Positions 49,993 to 59,554 of a stretch of DNA of 64,000 bases are shown piece by piece. A program made the translations under genes and the position numbers. Under the pieces are notes generated by a model. That model saw nothing but the letters and a program-made list of their open reading frames with translations, had not been told where the DNA came from and made no database searches. Origin of the DNA: Roseiarcus sp963759955. Lineage in GTDB: Bacteria > Pseudomonadota > Alphaproteobacteria > Rhizobiales > Beijerinckiaceae. The DNA lies in assembly GCA_963759955.1 (NCBI GenBank), contig CAVXCA010000067.1, forward strand, positions 15,701-79,700, written 5' to 3'. The stretch's first letter is position 1. Each line of letters begins with the position of its first letter.

Positions 49993-50979
49993 CTACGCGC
50001 GTGGATGCGCGGCGCGATAGGCGGAGAGGAGCCGTGCGCCGTCGACGGCGGTGTAGACCTGCGTCGTCGACAGCGAGGCGTGGCCGAGCAGTTCCTGAAT
50101 GGTCCTCAGATCGCCGCCGCGCGCGAGCAGATGGGTGGCGAAGGAATGGCGCAACGCGTGCGGCGTCGCGCTGTCGGGCAGCCCCAGCGCGCCGCGCAGG
50201 CGCTCCATCGCGAGCTGGATGATGCGCGGCGACAGCGGCCCGCCCTTGGCGCCGACGAATAGCGGGCCGTCCGGCTTCAGCACATAGGCGCACAGCTGGA
50301 GATAGTCTTCGATCGCCGCGCGCACCGGCGCGATGACGGGCGCGCTGCGCGTCTTGGCGCCCTTGCCGAGAACCGTGATCGAGTCGAGGCCGCCGATCGG
50401 AGCGTCGGCGCGGCGGATCGACAGCGCTTCGCCGATACGCAAGCCCGCGCCGTAGAGCAGCGCGAGGACCGCCGCGTCGCGCGCGATGACCCACGGCTCG
50501 CGCGCTTCGCCCTCGCGAACGGCGGTCGTCGCCACCGCCCTGGCGTCGGCGACGGGCAGCGCCCGCGGCAGACGGCGGGCGGCGCGCGGGGCGCGTAATG
50601 CTGCGAAGGCGGAGGCCGTCCCGCCGCCTTCGCGCGCAATATGGCGCGCGAGCGAGCGCAAGCTCGAAAGGGCGCGTTGCAGCGAGCGCCCGTCGATCTC
50701 CTCGGCGCGCCGGCGCGCCAGGAACGCGCGCAGATCGGCGGGGGCGAGGCCGACGAAATCGACAACGGCGGGCGGGGCGCCGAAGCGCTCGGTCAGGAAG
50801 GCGAGAAACTGCCGGACGTCGCGCCCGTAAGCCTCGAGCGTCAGCGCCGCGAGCCGGCGCTCGTTACGCAAATGCGCGAGCCACGCGAGGGCGAACGCGG
50901 CGAGATCGGGCGCGGCGGGCAGGGCGGCTTGCGCGAGGGCGTCTTCACGGGTCATGCCTGGTCCGGGCTCCCCCATCAT
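49993..50979 (-). CDS. xerC: tyrosine recombinase XerC
   Basis: A 328-residue tyrosine recombinase. It has the N-terminal core-binding domain (LAAFALAWLAHLRNERRLAA) and a catalytic domain with Arg in YGAGLRIGEAL, HxxR in HALRHSFATHLL, His in LGHASLSTTQV, and the nucleophile Tyr in VYTAVDG. It acts with XerD to resolve chromosome dimers at dif; no dif site was recognised here. An ATG at 50955 is an alternative start. It lies 51 bp downstream of an orphan Phd antitoxin gene, same strand. Confidence 0.92.
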   Translation of the reverse strand: MMGEPGPGMTREDALAQAALPAAPDLAAFALAWLAHLRNERRLAALTLEAYGRDVRQFLAFLTERFGAPPAVVDFVGLAPADLRAFLARRRAEEIDGRSLQRALSSLRSLARHIAREGGGTASAFAALRAPRAARRLPRALPVADARAVATTAVREGEAREPWVIARDAAVLALLYGAGLRIGEALSIRRADAPIGGLDSITVLGKGAKTRSAPVIAPVRAAIEDYLQLCAYVLKPDGPLFVGAKGGPLSPRIIQLAMERLRGALGLPDSATPHALRHSFATHLLARGGDLRTIQELLGHASLSTTQVYTAVDGARLLSAYRAAHPRA

Positions 50980-51030
50980 CGACGCGGCGATGTTCGCACG
51001 CCATCGTTAACCGGTCGTTGCAGCCAGGCG

Positions 51031-51249
51031 TCACGTCCGCCGCACGGCCTCGATCCATTCCTCCGGCAGTTCCTCCGCCGAGCCGACGCGGCGATCGCGC
51101 CGCTTCAACCGCGCCCATTCCTCCGCCGACATGACCACCAAGGAATCGCGCCCGTGCTTGGTGATGACCACCGGTTCGCGGCGCGCCTTGTCGCTCAGCG
51201 CGCCGAAGGATTGCTGGAACTGGCTGGCGGTGACGCGGGTCGAAGGCAT
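51031..51249 (-). CDS. Phd/YefM-family antitoxin without a toxin gene
   Basis: A 72-residue antitoxin (TRVTASQFQQSFGALSDKAR, VITKHGRDSLVVMSAEEWAR). The N-terminal half binds DNA and the C-terminal part would block a toxin. The next gene on the strand is xerC, not a Doc/PIN/RelE toxin, so it is orphaned or acts in trans. A perfect inverted repeat lies just upstream and is its likely operator. Confidence 0.8.
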   Translation of the reverse strand: MPSTRVTASQFQQSFGALSDKARREPVVITKHGRDSLVVMSAEEWARLKRRDRRVGSAEELPEEWIEAVRRT

Positions 51250-51262
51250 GACAAAATCTCTA

Positions 51263-51283
51263 TTTTGGATACTTTATCCAAAA
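51263..51283 (-). promoter_or_regulatory. perfect inverted-repeat operator of the antitoxin gene
   Basis: TTTTGGATA-CTT-TATCCAAAA: 9-bp perfect arms with a 3-bp spacer, AT-rich against the genome. It lies 14 bp upstream of the antitoxin ATG (51249), where an autorepressor would bind over the promoter. Confidence 0.7.
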
Positions 51284-51333
51284 CTGGTCGGTTTCAAGGA
51301 GACGCCCTGCCGCACGACGAATAGCCCCCCGCC

Positions 51334-51735
51334 TCAGCCCAGCAAATCCACCAGGTGCGGGATCAGCGGCTCGTCCGCCGGCGGCATCGGATAGCTGCGC
51401 AAGTCCTTCGGCCGGACCCACTTGAGCGCCTGGCCCTCCAGCGGCTGCACGAAGCCCTCCCAGCGGCGGCAGACGTAGAGCGGCATCAGCAGGTGGAAGT
51501 CGTCGTAGGCGTGGCTGGCGAAGGTCAGCGGCGCGAGGCACGGCGCCTTGACGGCGATGCCGAGCTCCTCGCGCAATTCACGGATCAGCGCGTCTTCCGG
51601 CCGCTCGCCGGCGTCGAGCTTGCCGCCGGGAAACTCCCACAGGCCCTCCAGCGCCTTGCCCTTGGGCCGCTGCGCGATCAGCACGCGGCCGTCAGCGTCG
51701 ACGAGCGCGACGGCGACGACGAGCAGCAGGTTCAA
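51334..51735 (-). CDS. mutT: Nudix hydrolase, MutT-like
   Basis: A 133-residue Nudix protein with the Nudix box GKLDAGERPEDALIRELREE followed by LGI and the strand LLVVAVALVDADGRVLIAQR. It follows argJ; the start TTG at 51735 overlaps the argJ stop. The argJ-mutT order recurs in Alphaproteobacteria. It likely cleans oxidised nucleotides (8-oxo-dGTP), but other Nudix substrates are possible. Confidence 0.88.
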   Translation of the reverse strand: MNLLLVVAVALVDADGRVLIAQRPKGKALEGLWEFPGGKLDAGERPEDALIRELREELGIAVKAPCLAPLTFASHAYDDFHLLMPLYVCRRWEGFVQPLEGQALKWVRPKDLRSYPMPPADEPLIPHLVDLLG

Positions 51736-52961
51736 GACCGGTAGTCGCCGTTGATGGCGACGTAGTCCTTGGTGAGGTCGCAGGTCCACACTTTGGCGGT
51801 CGCGGTCCCGACGCCGACGTGGACGCCGATGACGATGTTTTTGCGCTTCATGTAGGCGGAGGCCGCCGCTTCGTCGTAGTCGGGGTCGCGCTGGCCGGCG
51901 TGGGCGACACGGATGTCGCCGAAAAAGATGTCGAGCTTGTCGCGCTCGGCCTTTTCGCCCGCCTTGCCGACCGCCATGACGACGCGGCCCCAGTTGGCGT
52001 CCTCGCCCGCGCAGGCGGTCTTGACCAGCGGCGAATTGGCGATCGACATCGCGATGCGCTTGGCCGCCTTGCGCGAGGCGGCGCCGGCGACGCGGACCTC
52101 GATAAACTTGCGCGCGCCCTCGCCGTCGCGAACCACCTGCTGGGCGAGATCGAGCAGCAACTTGTCGAGCGCGCGGCGGAACGCGGAAAGGCGCGGGTCG
52201 GCGGCGTCCTCGATCTCGGGCGCGCCGGTGGCGAAGATGAGCAGCGTGTCGGAAGTCGAGGTGTCGCTGTCCACGGTGATGGCGTTGAACGAGCGGGTGA
52301 CAGACTTGCCGAGTAGCGCCTGAAGGGCGGGGGCGGCGATCGGCGCGTCGGTGAAGACGAAGGACAGCATCGTCGCCATGTCGGGCGCGATCATGCCGGC
52401 GCCCTTGGCGACGCCGTTGATCGTCACTTCCGCCTCGCCGATCTTCGCGCGCGCGGTGGCGACCTTGGGGAACGTGTCGGTGGTCATGATCGCTTTGGCG
52501 GCGTCCATCAACGCGTCAGGTTTGGCGCTCGCGACCAGCGCGTCGAGCGCGCGCGTAATGCGGCCGGCCTCCAGCGGCTCGCCGATCACGCCGGTCGAAG
52601 CCATGTAGATTTCGTGCGGGGCCGCGCCGGTCGCCTTTGCCGCCGCCTCGGCGACATGAGCGACCGCGCTCGAGCCGGCGGCGCCGGTGAAGGCGTTGGC
52701 GTTGCCCGAATTGACGATCAGCGCGCGCGCTTGTCCTTTGGGCAGATTGGCGCGGCACCAGTCGACCGGCGCCGAAGGGCATTTCGAGCGCGTGAACACG
52801 CCCGCCACCTGCGCCGGCCGATCGAACAGCGCCAGCATCACGTCGGTGCGGCCCGCGTAGCGCACGCCGGCCGCGATGGTGGCGAAGCGCACGCCCTCGA
52901 TCGGCGGCAGTGCGGGGAATTTCTTCGGCGCGAGCGGGGAGAGCGGGGCGGGATCGGCCAT
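51732..52961 (-). CDS. argJ: bifunctional ornithine acetyltransferase/N-acetylglutamate synthase
   Basis: A 409-residue ArgJ with the self-cleavage site at the Ala-Thr of IAPDMATMLSFVFTD; the Thr becomes the nucleophile of the beta chain. Other signatures: RSKCPSAPVDWC, NSGNANAFTG, DSDTSTSDT and CAGEDANWGRV. It recycles the acetyl group between N-acetylornithine and glutamate in arginine synthesis. ATG 52961 (MADPAPL) is chosen over the 53036 reading. Confidence 0.96.
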   Translation of the reverse strand: MADPAPLSPLAPKKFPALPPIEGVRFATIAAGVRYAGRTDVMLALFDRPAQVAGVFTRSKCPSAPVDWCRANLPKGQARALIVNSGNANAFTGAAGSSAVAHVAEAAAKATGAAPHEIYMASTGVIGEPLEAGRITRALDALVASAKPDALMDAAKAIMTTDTFPKVATARAKIGEAEVTINGVAKGAGMIAPDMATMLSFVFTDAPIAAPALQALLGKSVTRSFNAITVDSDTSTSDTLLIFATGAPEIEDAADPRLSAFRRALDKLLLDLAQQVVRDGEGARKFIEVRVAGAASRKAAKRIAMSIANSPLVKTACAGEDANWGRVVMAVGKAGEKAERDKLDIFFGDIRVAHAGQRDPDYDEAAASAYMKRKNIVIGVHVGVGTATAKVWTCDLTKDYVAINGDYRS

Positions 52962-53000
52962 GGGGCGGGGTTCCTCAGTCCAAGCTTCGAGAGCGTGACC

Positions 53001-53028
53001 CTGGCGAGGCGAAGTTCGGCCTCGCCAG
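53001..53028. terminator. hairpin between the parvulin and argJ genes
   Basis: CTGGCGAGGC, loop GAAGTTCG, GCCTCGCCAG: a perfect 10-bp GC stem between the end of the parvulin gene and the start of argJ. There is no T-run, so it may be an attenuator or mRNA-processing hairpin rather than a simple terminator. Confidence 0.45.
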
Positions 53029-53061
53029 GAAATCACGCCCGGGAGAGTGCTGCGGCGCCGT

Positions 53062-53967
53062 CTACGGCGTCTTGGGCTTGGCGGCGTCGCCGGCGGGGGT
53101 CTTCGTCTCGCCGGGGGTCGGCGCGGCGGCGGCCGGCGGCTGCTCCTCGTCCATGCGCTCGATCTTGACGCCCTGGTGCAGCGACGTGATCAGGTCGCTC
53201 TGCGCCTTCTGCGCGACATAGCGCGCCGCCTGATCCTTGACCTGATCGAAGGGCGGGAAGGTCCTCATCCGCCGTCCCTCGACCTTGATGATGTGCCAGC
53301 CGAACTGGCTCTTCACCGGATCGGAGACTTGGCCGGGTTGGAGCTTGAACGCGGCGTCGGCGAATTCGGGCACCATGCGGTCCTTGGTGAACCAGCCCAG
53401 ATCGCCGCCTTCGCCCGCCGGGTCCTTCGACAATTCGGTCGCGACCTTGGAGAAATCCTCGCCGGCCTTGATGCGCGCGAGCGCCGCCTTGGCCTCTTCT
53501 TCGGTCGCCAGCAGGATGTGGCGGGCGTGAATCTCCTCCACCGGCGGCTGCGCCTTGGCGGCTTCGTCATAGGCCTTGTGTTCGGCTTCGTCGGTGGTCG
53601 CCGCCTTGGCGACGTTGGTCAGCAACGCCTCCATCGCCAGCTTGTCGTGATAATAGGCCATGCGGCGGGTGAAATCGGCGCCGGCGTCGAGCTTGTCGGC
53701 CTCGGCCTTCTTGGCCACGAGTTTGAGATCGATGAGGTAGTCGAGCACGTATTTTTCGCGCGCCGGCCCATCGAGCTTTTGCGGCAGGCCCGGACCGATG
53801 TCGAGCAGCGCGTCGGCGACGTCGTCCGAGGTGATCGGGGCGCCGTCGATCTTGGCGAGAACCTTGGGGTCGGCGTGCGCGACGCTCGCCAGAGCCAAGG
53901 CCGCGCCGAGGCTGGAGGCGAGGAAAAGGGCGAGCCGGCGAGCCGGCGCTTGCGAGGAAGGTTTCAT
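53062..53967 (-). CDS. exported parvulin-type peptidyl-prolyl isomerase
   Basis: A 301-residue protein with a signal peptide (RRLALFLASSLGAALALASV, cleavage after AHA). A SurA/PpiD-like N-terminal helical region precedes a rotamase domain with EEIHARHILLATEEEAKAAL, GGDLGWFTKDRMVPEFADAA and FGWHIIKVEGRR. It assists folding of exported proteins in the periplasm. ATG 53967 is chosen as the start of the signal peptide. A Pro/Ala tail ends the protein. Confidence 0.9.
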   Translation of the reverse strand: MKPSSQAPARRLALFLASSLGAALALASVAHADPKVLAKIDGAPITSDDVADALLDIGPGLPQKLDGPAREKYVLDYLIDLKLVAKKAEADKLDAGADFTRRMAYYHDKLAMEALLTNVAKAATTDEAEHKAYDEAAKAQPPVEEIHARHILLATEEEAKAALARIKAGEDFSKVATELSKDPAGEGGDLGWFTKDRMVPEFADAAFKLQPGQVSDPVKSQFGWHIIKVEGRRMRTFPPFDQVKDQAARYVAQKAQSDLITSLHQGVKIERMDEEQPPAAAAPTPGETKTPAGDAAKPKTP

Positions 53968-54348
53968 GGAGGCTCCTGTTGAGAAGGCGTCCGAGCCTCC
54001 TCGTTTCATGTCTCGGCTCGCGCCTATAATGCGATTTCGCCGAATTTGCGAGTGGGGAAGGCGGCGGCGGCGCCACATTTGCCGAAGATCGAGAGCGGCG
54101 CAGCGGATTTGTCGAGCCTCCGAGGACGAGGCGGCGCGGCGGAGGCGCAAATTTTGCTTCGTCGGCGGGGCGCCGGTCGGTCGACGGCGACCGGGCGCGC
54201 TTTCGCGATAATTCTTAACGTCGTGAAAAGGCTCACCGGGTATCGTGATGCGCCGGAGAAGGCGATCTTTCGCCAAAACGAGCCGTCCAGCGGCGAGCGC
54301 CGGCCGGAGCGAAAAGCCATTCGGCGCCGACAGGCGTCAAGGACGCCC

Positions 54349-55557
54349 ATGATCGTCGAGCCGAAAGCACGGGAAATCGGGCCGATGCCGCCAACGCGCG
54401 AAACGGGCTGCGCCACGACCTCCGGCGCGGCCCATCCGCAATATCTCTATCTCGACGCTCTGCGCGGCTGGGCCATTCTGATGGTCATGCTCGTGCATGT
54501 CGGCGTGCAACTGACCGCGTCCGCCGGCGGCCATCCGCTGGTCGCGCTGCGACCGTGGGTCGCCAAGATCTGCACGTATTCACAGCACGGCGTCCAGCTG
54601 TTCTTCGTCGTCAGCGCCATCTCGCTGACTTTCAGCGCCCTGTCGCGCGATAAGCTCGACATCAGGGCGTTTGCGGTTCGGCGCTTCCTGCGCATCGCGC
54701 CGATGTTCTATCTCGCCGTCGTCTTCTATCTCCTGCGCGACGGCTGGGCTCCGCGCGAATGGGCGCCCTATGGCGTCGACGGTGTCGACGTGGCCGCGAC
54801 CTTTGGCTTCGTCAATCTCTGGCGCGACACCGCCGTCAACAGCGTCGTTCCCGGCGACTGGTCGATCGGCGCCGAAATGAATTTCTATCTCCTGCTGCCG
54901 TTCGTCCTGTGGATCGCTCGACGCTCGTTCAAAGCTCTGGTCGGGCTCGTCGCGATCGCGTTCCTCGTCGGCTTAGGCTACGCGCGTCTCCATCATGTCC
55001 CCGCAGGGTTCGAAGACGATCTGCCGATGATGTTTCTGCCACAGCTTCCCGTCTTCCTGTTCGGCGTCGTCACCGCCTTTCTCATCGTCAAGGCGTCGCC
55101 GAAGACGGTGAATCGCGGCCTCGGCGCCGCCCTGCTGGCGTTCATCGTCGTTGCGCTGCCGCTGACCCCATTGGCGAGCAACCTGTCGCTCTTTGGCATG
55201 CTGTCCTGCCTGTTAGCCTATGCGCTGCACTTTACGCCCAAGAGCCCCATCGTGAATCGCGTCCTCGCCAGGGTTGGGACGGTCTCGTTCAGCATGTACC
55301 TCATCCATTTCGCGTTGCTGACGCCGATCTCGAGCCTGTGTCTGGCGTTGACGGCGAACCGCGGCGCGCCGATGCTGGCGCTCGATTACGCGCTGGTCGC
55401 CGCCGCGACGTTCGTCTGCGCCTCGGCGACCCACAGGTTCGTCGAGACGCCGTTCATCCGTCTCGGCGCACGCCTCACCGCCCAATGGTCCGCATCCGCC
55501 GCGCCTCGGCGCCCGGCAGCCGACGCGAACGAGCCCGCCGGTGCCCGAGCGGCCTAA
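54349..55557 (+). CDS. acyltransferase family 3 membrane protein
   Basis: A 402-residue, roughly 10-helix membrane protein with the family's LYLDALRGWAILMVMLVHVG (catalytic-type His), RRFLRIAPMFYLAVVFYLL and the late FSMYLIHFALL. It transfers acyl groups to surface sugars or lipids. ATG 54349 follows AAGGA. The gene stands alone, so the acceptor cannot be inferred. Confidence 0.88.
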   Translation: MIVEPKAREIGPMPPTRETGCATTSGAAHPQYLYLDALRGWAILMVMLVHVGVQLTASAGGHPLVALRPWVAKICTYSQHGVQLFFVVSAISLTFSALSRDKLDIRAFAVRRFLRIAPMFYLAVVFYLLRDGWAPREWAPYGVDGVDVAATFGFVNLWRDTAVNSVVPGDWSIGAEMNFYLLLPFVLWIARRSFKALVGLVAIAFLVGLGYARLHHVPAGFEDDLPMMFLPQLPVFLFGVVTAFLIVKASPKTVNRGLGAALLAFIVVALPLTPLASNLSLFGMLSCLLAYALHFTPKSPIVNRVLARVGTVSFSMYLIHFALLTPISSLCLALTANRGAPMLALDYALVAAATFVCASATHRFVETPFIRLGARLTAQWSASAAPRRPAADANEPAGARAA

Positions 55558-55924
55558 CAGGAACACGACCGAGGCGACGGCGCCCCGCGGTAAGACGCTC
55601 GGTCGAAAGGCGTATTCGCCTCGCCTCGATCGAACGCCGAGGGGACCCGATCCGCGCCGCGCGCCGAAAACCCGGCACGAAGCCGAAAGGCGTAGGCGTC
55701 CGGATCGACCGAAAAGCCAAATCGACACATTCGGAATGCGGAACCATTATTCTGCTGCGCGAGCCTTCCCCCGGCACGCGCGACAGTGAGGCGTATCGAG
55801 CCCTCCGGCCCCGCGACCGGGGGGCTCACTTTGGCCGACCGCTCAGGCGCTTCGCCATGACGGGCCGAGAGCGGCGGAAATTGCGGAGAAATCGGTTTTT
55901 GCATTCCAGCGAGCGGGTGCGACG
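55558..55924. other. intergenic region without a gene
   Basis: No credible coding frame. Contains mixed GC-rich sequence and TTCGGAATGCGGAACC; no clear terminator or repeat was seen. Confidence 0.5.
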
Positions 55925-56164
55925 ATGAAAACGCTGTGGTCCGGGCCCTCCCGAGAGGAAGTCAGAGCTGTCGCCATCGATCTGATCGTCCGTCACGGAC
56001 CGCAGGCGAGCGAGGAAGCGTTCCATTTGGCCAAGGTCGCGCAACAACTCGGCTCAGCGGAAAATACGCAATTGTATTCGCGCGCGGCGCGTTGCATCGA
56101 GAATTTTCTTTATGCCTCGAAGCGCGAGCATGCGGCTGCGGCAAGACGAAGCGTTCGGCATTGA
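55925..56164 (+). CDS. small conserved-looking hypothetical protein
   Basis: A 79-residue helical protein (REEVRAVAIDLIVRHGPQAS, then HLAKVAQQLGSAENTQLYSR). Codon bias and amphipathic helices suggest a real gene, but no family was recognised. Confidence 0.55.
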   Translation: MKTLWSGPSREEVRAVAIDLIVRHGPQASEEAFHLAKVAQQLGSAENTQLYSRAARCIENFLYASKREHAAAARRSVRH

Positions 56165-56488
56165 GGCGCAGGAGCGGGATGGGCCGCGACGCTCGTCGGC
56201 GTCGCCGATGAGGCTCGGCGAACGCGCCAGCGCCAAACAGCGATAAAACGCGAAAGGCTGTCGGCTGGCCGACAGACGGGGTCCGCGCGGCCTTCCTATA
56301 GTCCTATGCATCGAAGTCGGCGGTTCTGTCCGAGGGTGGGGCGGCCGGCGGTCGATAGCTCGGTGTTCGGGTGCGGGCGCTCGCGTTGGCGATGCCCGAG
56401 CGGGGCGCTTTTGCCCGCGCGGGCGTGCCCAGGCCGCTTCGCCATGCTTGGCGGGCCCCTAGGAACGCCGCGGAGAGGAAAAAATAAA
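56165..56488. other. intergenic region upstream of the alcohol dehydrogenase
   Basis: No credible gene. It should hold the promoter of the iron alcohol dehydrogenase; the last bases include the purine-rich ribosome site GAGAGGAAAAAATAAA. Confidence 0.5.
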
Positions 56489-57639
56489 ATGGCTCAAGCA
56501 CATTCTTCATTCCGTCCGTCAATATGATGGGCGCGGGTTGCCTGGCGGGCGCGGTGGACGCCATCGTTTCCTATCGCTTCAAGCGAGCGTTGATCGTCAC
56601 CGACGCGCCGTTGAACAAGCTCGGCGTGGTCAAAAAAGTGGTCGATCTGTTGGCGGCCAAGCGGATCGGGGCTTCCGTTTACGATGGCGTCAAGCCCAAC
56701 CCGACGATCGCCAACGTCGACGCCGGCTTGACGTTGCTCGAATCCGACGGCTGCGACTTCGTGATCTCGCTCGGCGGCGGCTCGCCCCACGACTGCGCCA
56801 AGGGCATCGCGCTGTGCGCCGCCAACGGCGGCTCGATCGCCGATTACGAAGGCGCCGACAAGTCGAAGAAGCCGCAAATGCCGCTCGTCGCCATCAACAC
56901 CACCGCCGGCACCGCCAGCGAAATGACGCGCTTCTGCATCATCACCGACGAGGCCCGCCACATCAAGATGGCGATCGTCGACCGCAACGTGACGCCGCTG
57001 CTTTCGGTCAACGATCCCGAACTGATGCTCGCCAAGCCCGCGGCGCTCACCGCCGCCACCGGCATGGACGCCTTGACCCATGCGGTGGAAGCCTACGTGT
57101 CGACCGCCGCGACGCCGATCACCGACGCCTGCGCGCTGAAGGCCGTCAGCCTGATCGCCGCCAACCTGCGCCAGGCGGTCGCCAAGGGACAGGACATCGT
57201 CGCCCGCGAACAGATGGCCTACGCCCAGTTCCTGGCGGGCATGGCCTTCAACAACGCCTCGCTCGGCTACGTCCACGCGATGGCGCACCAGTTGGGCGGT
57301 TTCTACGATCTGCCGCACGGCGTCTGCAACGCGGTGCTGCTGCCTCATGTCGAAGCCTATAACGCCTCCGTCTCGGCCGCTCGGCTGCGCGACGTGGCGG
57401 AGGCGATGGGCGTCGACGTCAAGGGCCTCGGCGCCGAAGCCGGCGCCAAGGCCTGCTTGGCGGCCATCCGGAAATTGTCGGCCGACGTCGGCATCCCCGC
57501 CGGCCTGACCGAGCTGGGCGTCAAGGAAGCCGACATCCCGACCCTCGCCGCCAACGCGCTCAAGGACGCCTGTGGCTTCACCAACCCGCGTCAGCTGACT
57601 CAGAAGGAAGTCGAGGCGATCTTCAAGAGCGCGCTGTAA
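56489..57639 (+). CDS. iron-containing alcohol dehydrogenase with a one-base deletion near the N-terminus
   Basis: The original start is ATG 56489 (MAQAHS) after GAGAGGAAA. One T is missing near 56506-56508; adding it gives AHSFIPSVNMMGAGC and a 383-residue protein, the family's normal length. As given, only an ATG at 56524 joins the frame. Motifs: NAD-binding SLGGGSPHDCAKG, metal-site Asp/His in GMDALTHAVEAY and HAMAHQLGGFYDLPHG. The family oxidises primary alcohols or 1,3-propanediol-type substrates. Confidence 0.9.
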
Positions 57640-57713
57640 TCGACCCCTTGGGGACAGGGGTCCGGAGCGCCGGCGGCTTCACGCCGGCCTTCTCCGCCCG
57701 GGCGGCCGAGCGA

Positions 57714-58541
57714 TCACTGCCCGGGATATTCGGGGGGCAGCACGAACGGGAACGGCCCGGGCGCGCGATCGACGAAGGCCGTATGGGTGACGACTCCGAC
57801 GCTCTCGTCCCACTGGTGCAACAGAAACGCCGGCGGTTCGAGCACGAAAGCGGCGGCGCCGTCGGGGCTGAGGTCGAGCGCGACGGCGTGCCCAACCGAT
57901 GGCGCGATCTGGCAGATCGTTCCAGCGAAACGGGCCTGAATCGAGCGGTGATGGTGGCCGGCGAGGATTCGCTCGACCTGCGGATGGGCCCCGATGATCC
58001 GAGCGAGGTCCTCGCGGCCCGCGATGAGGCGGATGCGGTCCATATGCGCAATGCCGCAGTCGAACGGCGGATGGTGCAGGCAGACGATCGTCGGCCGATC
58101 GCGGTGCTCGCTCAGCTCGGCTTCGAGGAAAGCCAGCGTCTCGCTCGTAAGCTCGCCGTGGCTCGCGCCTTCGACGACGCTGTCGAGGCCTACAATTCGC
58201 AGCGGACCCGCGTCTGCGGCGAAGTTCAGCGGGCCGTGCGCGCCGAAATTGGCCGACCGCGCGAAAGCCGCGCGCATCGCTTCGCGGCGGTCGTGATTGC
58301 CGGGAATGACATGAACAGGACAGGGCAGGCGAGCGATGAGCGCGAGGAGGATCGCGTATTCCTCCTCGAGGCCGCAGTCCGTCGCGTCGCCGGTCAGGAT
58401 CACGACATCGGGCGCGGGGCGCAATCGCGACAGCGCGTGGATCGCGCGTTCGGCCATGACGGTGGTTTCCGAGATGCCGTAAGCCAGCTGCCCCGCCGGC
58501 CGGATATGAAGGTCGGATATCTGCGCGATCAGCACCGTCAT
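57714..58541 (-). CDS. metallophosphoesterase (CpdA/PdeM-like phosphodiesterase)
   Basis: A 275-residue calcineurin-like enzyme: ISDLHIRP, LTGDATDCG, IPGNHDRR, LHHPPF and AGHHHRSI supply the metal ligands. It hydrolyses phosphodiesters. Its ATG overlaps the stop of the ABC ATPase gene, so it is the last gene of the importer operon and probably acts on the imported organophosphate. Confidence 0.9.
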   Translation of the reverse strand: MTVLIAQISDLHIRPAGQLAYGISETTVMAERAIHALSRLRPAPDVVILTGDATDCGLEEEYAILLALIARLPCPVHVIPGNHDRREAMRAAFARSANFGAHGPLNFAADAGPLRIVGLDSVVEGASHGELTSETLAFLEAELSEHRDRPTIVCLHHPPFDCGIAHMDRIRLIAGREDLARIIGAHPQVERILAGHHHRSIQARFAGTICQIAPSVGHAVALDLSPDGAAAFVLEPPAFLLHQWDESVGVVTHTAFVDRAPGPFPFVLPPEYPGQ

Positions 58542-59554
58542 TCCTCCGCGAAGCGCAGCACCGCCGCTGCGTCGATTTCGACGCCGACCGCCGCCCCGAC
58601 GGCGGCCGCGGCGGCGGGCGCCGCGAAAAGGCTGATCTCTTCGCCCTCGCAAGCGACGATCATGCGGGTTTGGGCGCCGAAGAAGGTCGCCTGCGTCACG
58701 CGGCCCTCCAACTCTCCGGCGCCGGGCGCGGCGAGGCGCGCCGCTTCGGGGCGGAACCAGACGTCGCGCTCGCCGAGGCCCGCTCGCGCCGCCATCCGTC
58801 CCGACAGGCGGTTCATCTCGCCGACGAATTCGGCGACGAAGCGCGTCGTCGGCGTCTCGTAGATTTCCTGCGCGGTTCCCAATTGGATGATCCGGCCGCC
58901 CTGCATGACGGCGATGCGGTCGCCGATTTCCATCGCCTCGCCCTGATCGTGGGTCACGTAGAGCGCGGTGATGTGAAAGCGGCGAAGCATCGCGGCGACT
59001 TGCCCGCGCAAGTGATCGCGCAACGCCGCGTCGAGGGCGGAGAGCGGCTCGTCGAGCAGCAGAATCCGCGGCCGGATGGCCAGCGCGCGCGCGAGCGCGA
59101 CACGTTGGCGCTGGCCGCCCGACAGGCTCGCGATCCGCCGGTCGGCATAGCCGTCCAAATCCATTGTCCGCAAAAGTTCGGCGACCGCAGCCTCGCGCTC
59201 GGGCCTGGCGACGTTGCGCAGCTTCAGGCCGTAACCGACGTTGTCGGCGACCGACATGTTGGGAAACAGCGCGTAGGACTGGAAGACGATGCCCACCTGC
59301 CGTCGCTCCACCGGCGTTGTTGTCACGTCATCCTCGCCGAACCAGATCGCGCCGCCCTCGTCGGGCGTCTCCAGGCCGGCGATCAGGCGCAGCAAAGTCG
59401 TCTTGCCGCAGCCCGACGGCCCGAGAACCGCGAGCGTCTCGCCCGCCGCGACCTCGAGATCGACATGCGCGAGCGACTTTTTCTTCGCGCGGCCGTAGGT
59501 CTTCGACAAATTGCGCGCGCGCAGGCGAACGCCGGTCTTGCTCGCCGCGTTCAT
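58538..59554 (-). CDS. ABC transporter ATP-binding protein (PotA/PhnT-type)
   Basis: A 338-residue ATPase with Walker A GPSGCGKTTLLR, Q-loop QSYALFPNMS, signature LSGGQRQRVALARAL, Walker B ILLLDEPLSALD and the switch His in THDQGEAM, plus a C-terminal TOBE-type regulatory part. It powers the adjacent two-permease importer. Its start overlaps the stop of the upstream permease. Confidence 0.93.
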   Translation of the reverse strand: MNAASKTGVRLRARNLSKTYGRAKKKSLAHVDLEVAAGETLAVLGPSGCGKTTLLRLIAGLETPDEGGAIWFGEDDVTTTPVERRQVGIVFQSYALFPNMSVADNVGYGLKLRNVARPEREAAVAELLRTMDLDGYADRRIASLSGGQRQRVALARALAIRPRILLLDEPLSALDAALRDHLRGQVAAMLRRFHITALYVTHDQGEAMEIGDRIAVMQGGRIIQLGTAQEIYETPTTRFVAEFVGEMNRLSGRMAARAGLGERDVWFRPEAARLAAPGAGELEGRVTQATFFGAQTRMIVACEGEEISLFAAPAAAAAVGAAVGVEIDAAAVLRFAEE

